A stretch of DNA of 14,725 nucleotides from CAYNUJ01 sp964621225 (lineage in GTDB: Bacteria > Bacteroidota > Ignavibacteria > Ignavibacteriales > Melioribacteraceae): the NCBI GenBank assembly GCA_964621225.1, contig CAZULK010000059.1, forward strand, positions 1 through 14,725, read 5' to 3'. A program made the translations under genes and the position numbers. The notes below the pieces were generated by a model. It was not told the origin of the DNA. It made no database searches and saw nothing but the letters and a program-made list of their open reading frames with translations. Of this stretch, positions 14,069 through 14,725 are shown piece by piece; positions within the stretch are counted from its first letter, which is position 1, and each line of letters begins with the position of its first letter.

Positions 14069-14658
14069 TTTTCTTCCAATGATTTAATGTCCCTAATTAT
14101 TTCTTCGATATCAATTGTGCTGCCGGGATAATTTTTCCGTAAATGCGTGTTTTTGTCAAACAAAGAAATTCTATCCGTATGAACAAAATATTTAATCGAC
14201 GAGCCATCATCAAAACTTATTGAATCATTAGCTGCAGCAACCACTCCGGCTGTTTTGAGCAATCTCTTTATTTCACTTTTTGAACCGGTCAGTAATTGCC
14301 AATTGGTTAAATCCAGTCCACGAACTTCCGCATATTTTTTTAATATATTCGGCTTGTCGAAATCAGTATCGAAGGAAATTGAAATAAAGTAAACATCCTT
14401 GATCCCCTCTTCTTCCAATCTCTCTTTAATGCGTCTCATATTATTTGTTGTGAGCGGACAAATATCGGGGCAATTGGTGTAAATGAATCCCACTACTGCA
14501 ATTTTACCCTTTATTATTTGAGGGAAAAATACTTGAACGCTATCCTGATTAACTAATTCGTATTTAGTTGCACTCCAATTGTCATCTTCGGGAAAATCTT
14601 TTATGCATCCCGAAATGAAGAAAGAGAGAATAATTATTACCCAATAAATATTTTTCAT
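14065..14658 (-). CDS. SCO1/SenC family copper-binding lipoprotein (thioredoxin fold)
   Basis: A 197-residue lipoprotein with lipobox ISGC (C18), followed by a short linker and a thioredoxin-like SCO domain (about 33-195). The copper-binding set is complete: C63 and C67 in TNCPDICP, and H160 in FVHTDRISLFD. SCO proteins act in the periplasm to metallate or reduce the CuA site of cytochrome oxidase, or serve as thiol reductases. Other family features are VVGFIYTNCPDICP and ISISFDTDFDKP (92-103). It is the first gene of the - strand pair with PCuAC. Its own promoter should lie between 14659 and 14725, but I cannot point to convincing elements there in that AT-rich stretch. Confidence 0.92.
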   Translation of the reverse strand: MKNIYWVIIILSFFISGCIKDFPEDDNWSATKYELVNQDSVQVFFPQIIKGKIAVVGFIYTNCPDICPLTTNNMRRIKERLEEEGIKDVYFISISFDTDFDKPNILKKYAEVRGLDLTNWQLLTGSKSEIKRLLKTAGVVAAANDSISFDDGSSIKYFVHTDRISLFDKNTHLRKNYPGSTIDIEEIIRDIKSLEEK

Positions 14659-14711
14659 TTTCCACTTTAATTAATTATTTTAATTTCAAACATATGAATA
14701 TTTTTACTTTT

Positions 14712-14725
14712 GAGGGAGATATGAG
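14712..14725 (+). CDS. Possible start of a + strand gene cut by the window edge
   Basis: A GAGGGAG sequence (14712-14718) stands just before an ATG at 14721-14723 on the + strand, divergent from the SCO gene. It has the look of a ribosome site and start codon, but only five coding bases remain, so this is tentative. No product can be proposed. Confidence 0.25.

Overview
The window is AT-rich bacterial DNA, densely coded and mostly on the + strand. Most genes have clear GGAG-type ribosome binding sites. It carries an alginate/uronate breakdown operon, many lipoproteins and an ECF sigma module with CGTC-type promoters. Together these suggest the Bacteroidota/Ignavibacteriota side of the tree, possibly an Ignavibacterium- or Melioribacter-like organism. 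That placement is inferred from gene content and style; there is no rRNA marker here.

Region 1 (1-9494, +) is one tightly packed operon with gaps of 8-39 bases. It holds the 3' end of an unidentified gene, KDPG aldolase, a PfkB-type KDG kinase, a FadR-type GntR regulator, an SDR reductase resembling DEH reductases, an exported PL17-type oligoalginate lyase, a KdgF-type cupin, an ExuT-like MFS transporter and a second exported heparinase II/III-fold protein. Read as a pathway, exported lyases cut oligo-uronates to unsaturated monouronates and the MFS protein imports them. KdgF then linearises them to DEH, the SDR reduces DEH to KDG, the kinase makes KDPG, and the aldolase yields pyruvate and glyceraldehyde-3-phosphate. 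No SusC/SusD pair and no secreted endo-lyase lie inside the window.

Region 2 (9495-13640, +) looks like a self-contained regulatory circuit. It has an ECF sigma factor, a small single-span membrane protein (likely anti-sigma), and a membrane-anchored Spy/CpxP/CnrX-like periplasmic sensor, followed by a hairpin terminator. Next come two tandem paralogous lipoproteins, each with two DUF1566 (Lcl C-terminal) domains. Nearly identical ECF-type promoters (-35 core CAAG, T-rich spacer, -10 CGTCTAA, same spacing) lie upstream of the sigma gene and upstream of the lipoprotein pair. This suggests that the sigma factor drives itself and the lipoproteins.

Region 3 (13643-14658, -) is a two-gene operon of copper-delivery lipoproteins, SCO1/SenC and PCuAC, with overlapping stop and start codons. 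It converges on region 2 across a shared 13-bp hairpin that can serve as a bidirectional terminator. A possible new + strand gene begins at 14721. No stretch of more than 300 bases lacks a gene, and I saw no tRNA, rRNA, CRISPR array or insertion sequence.
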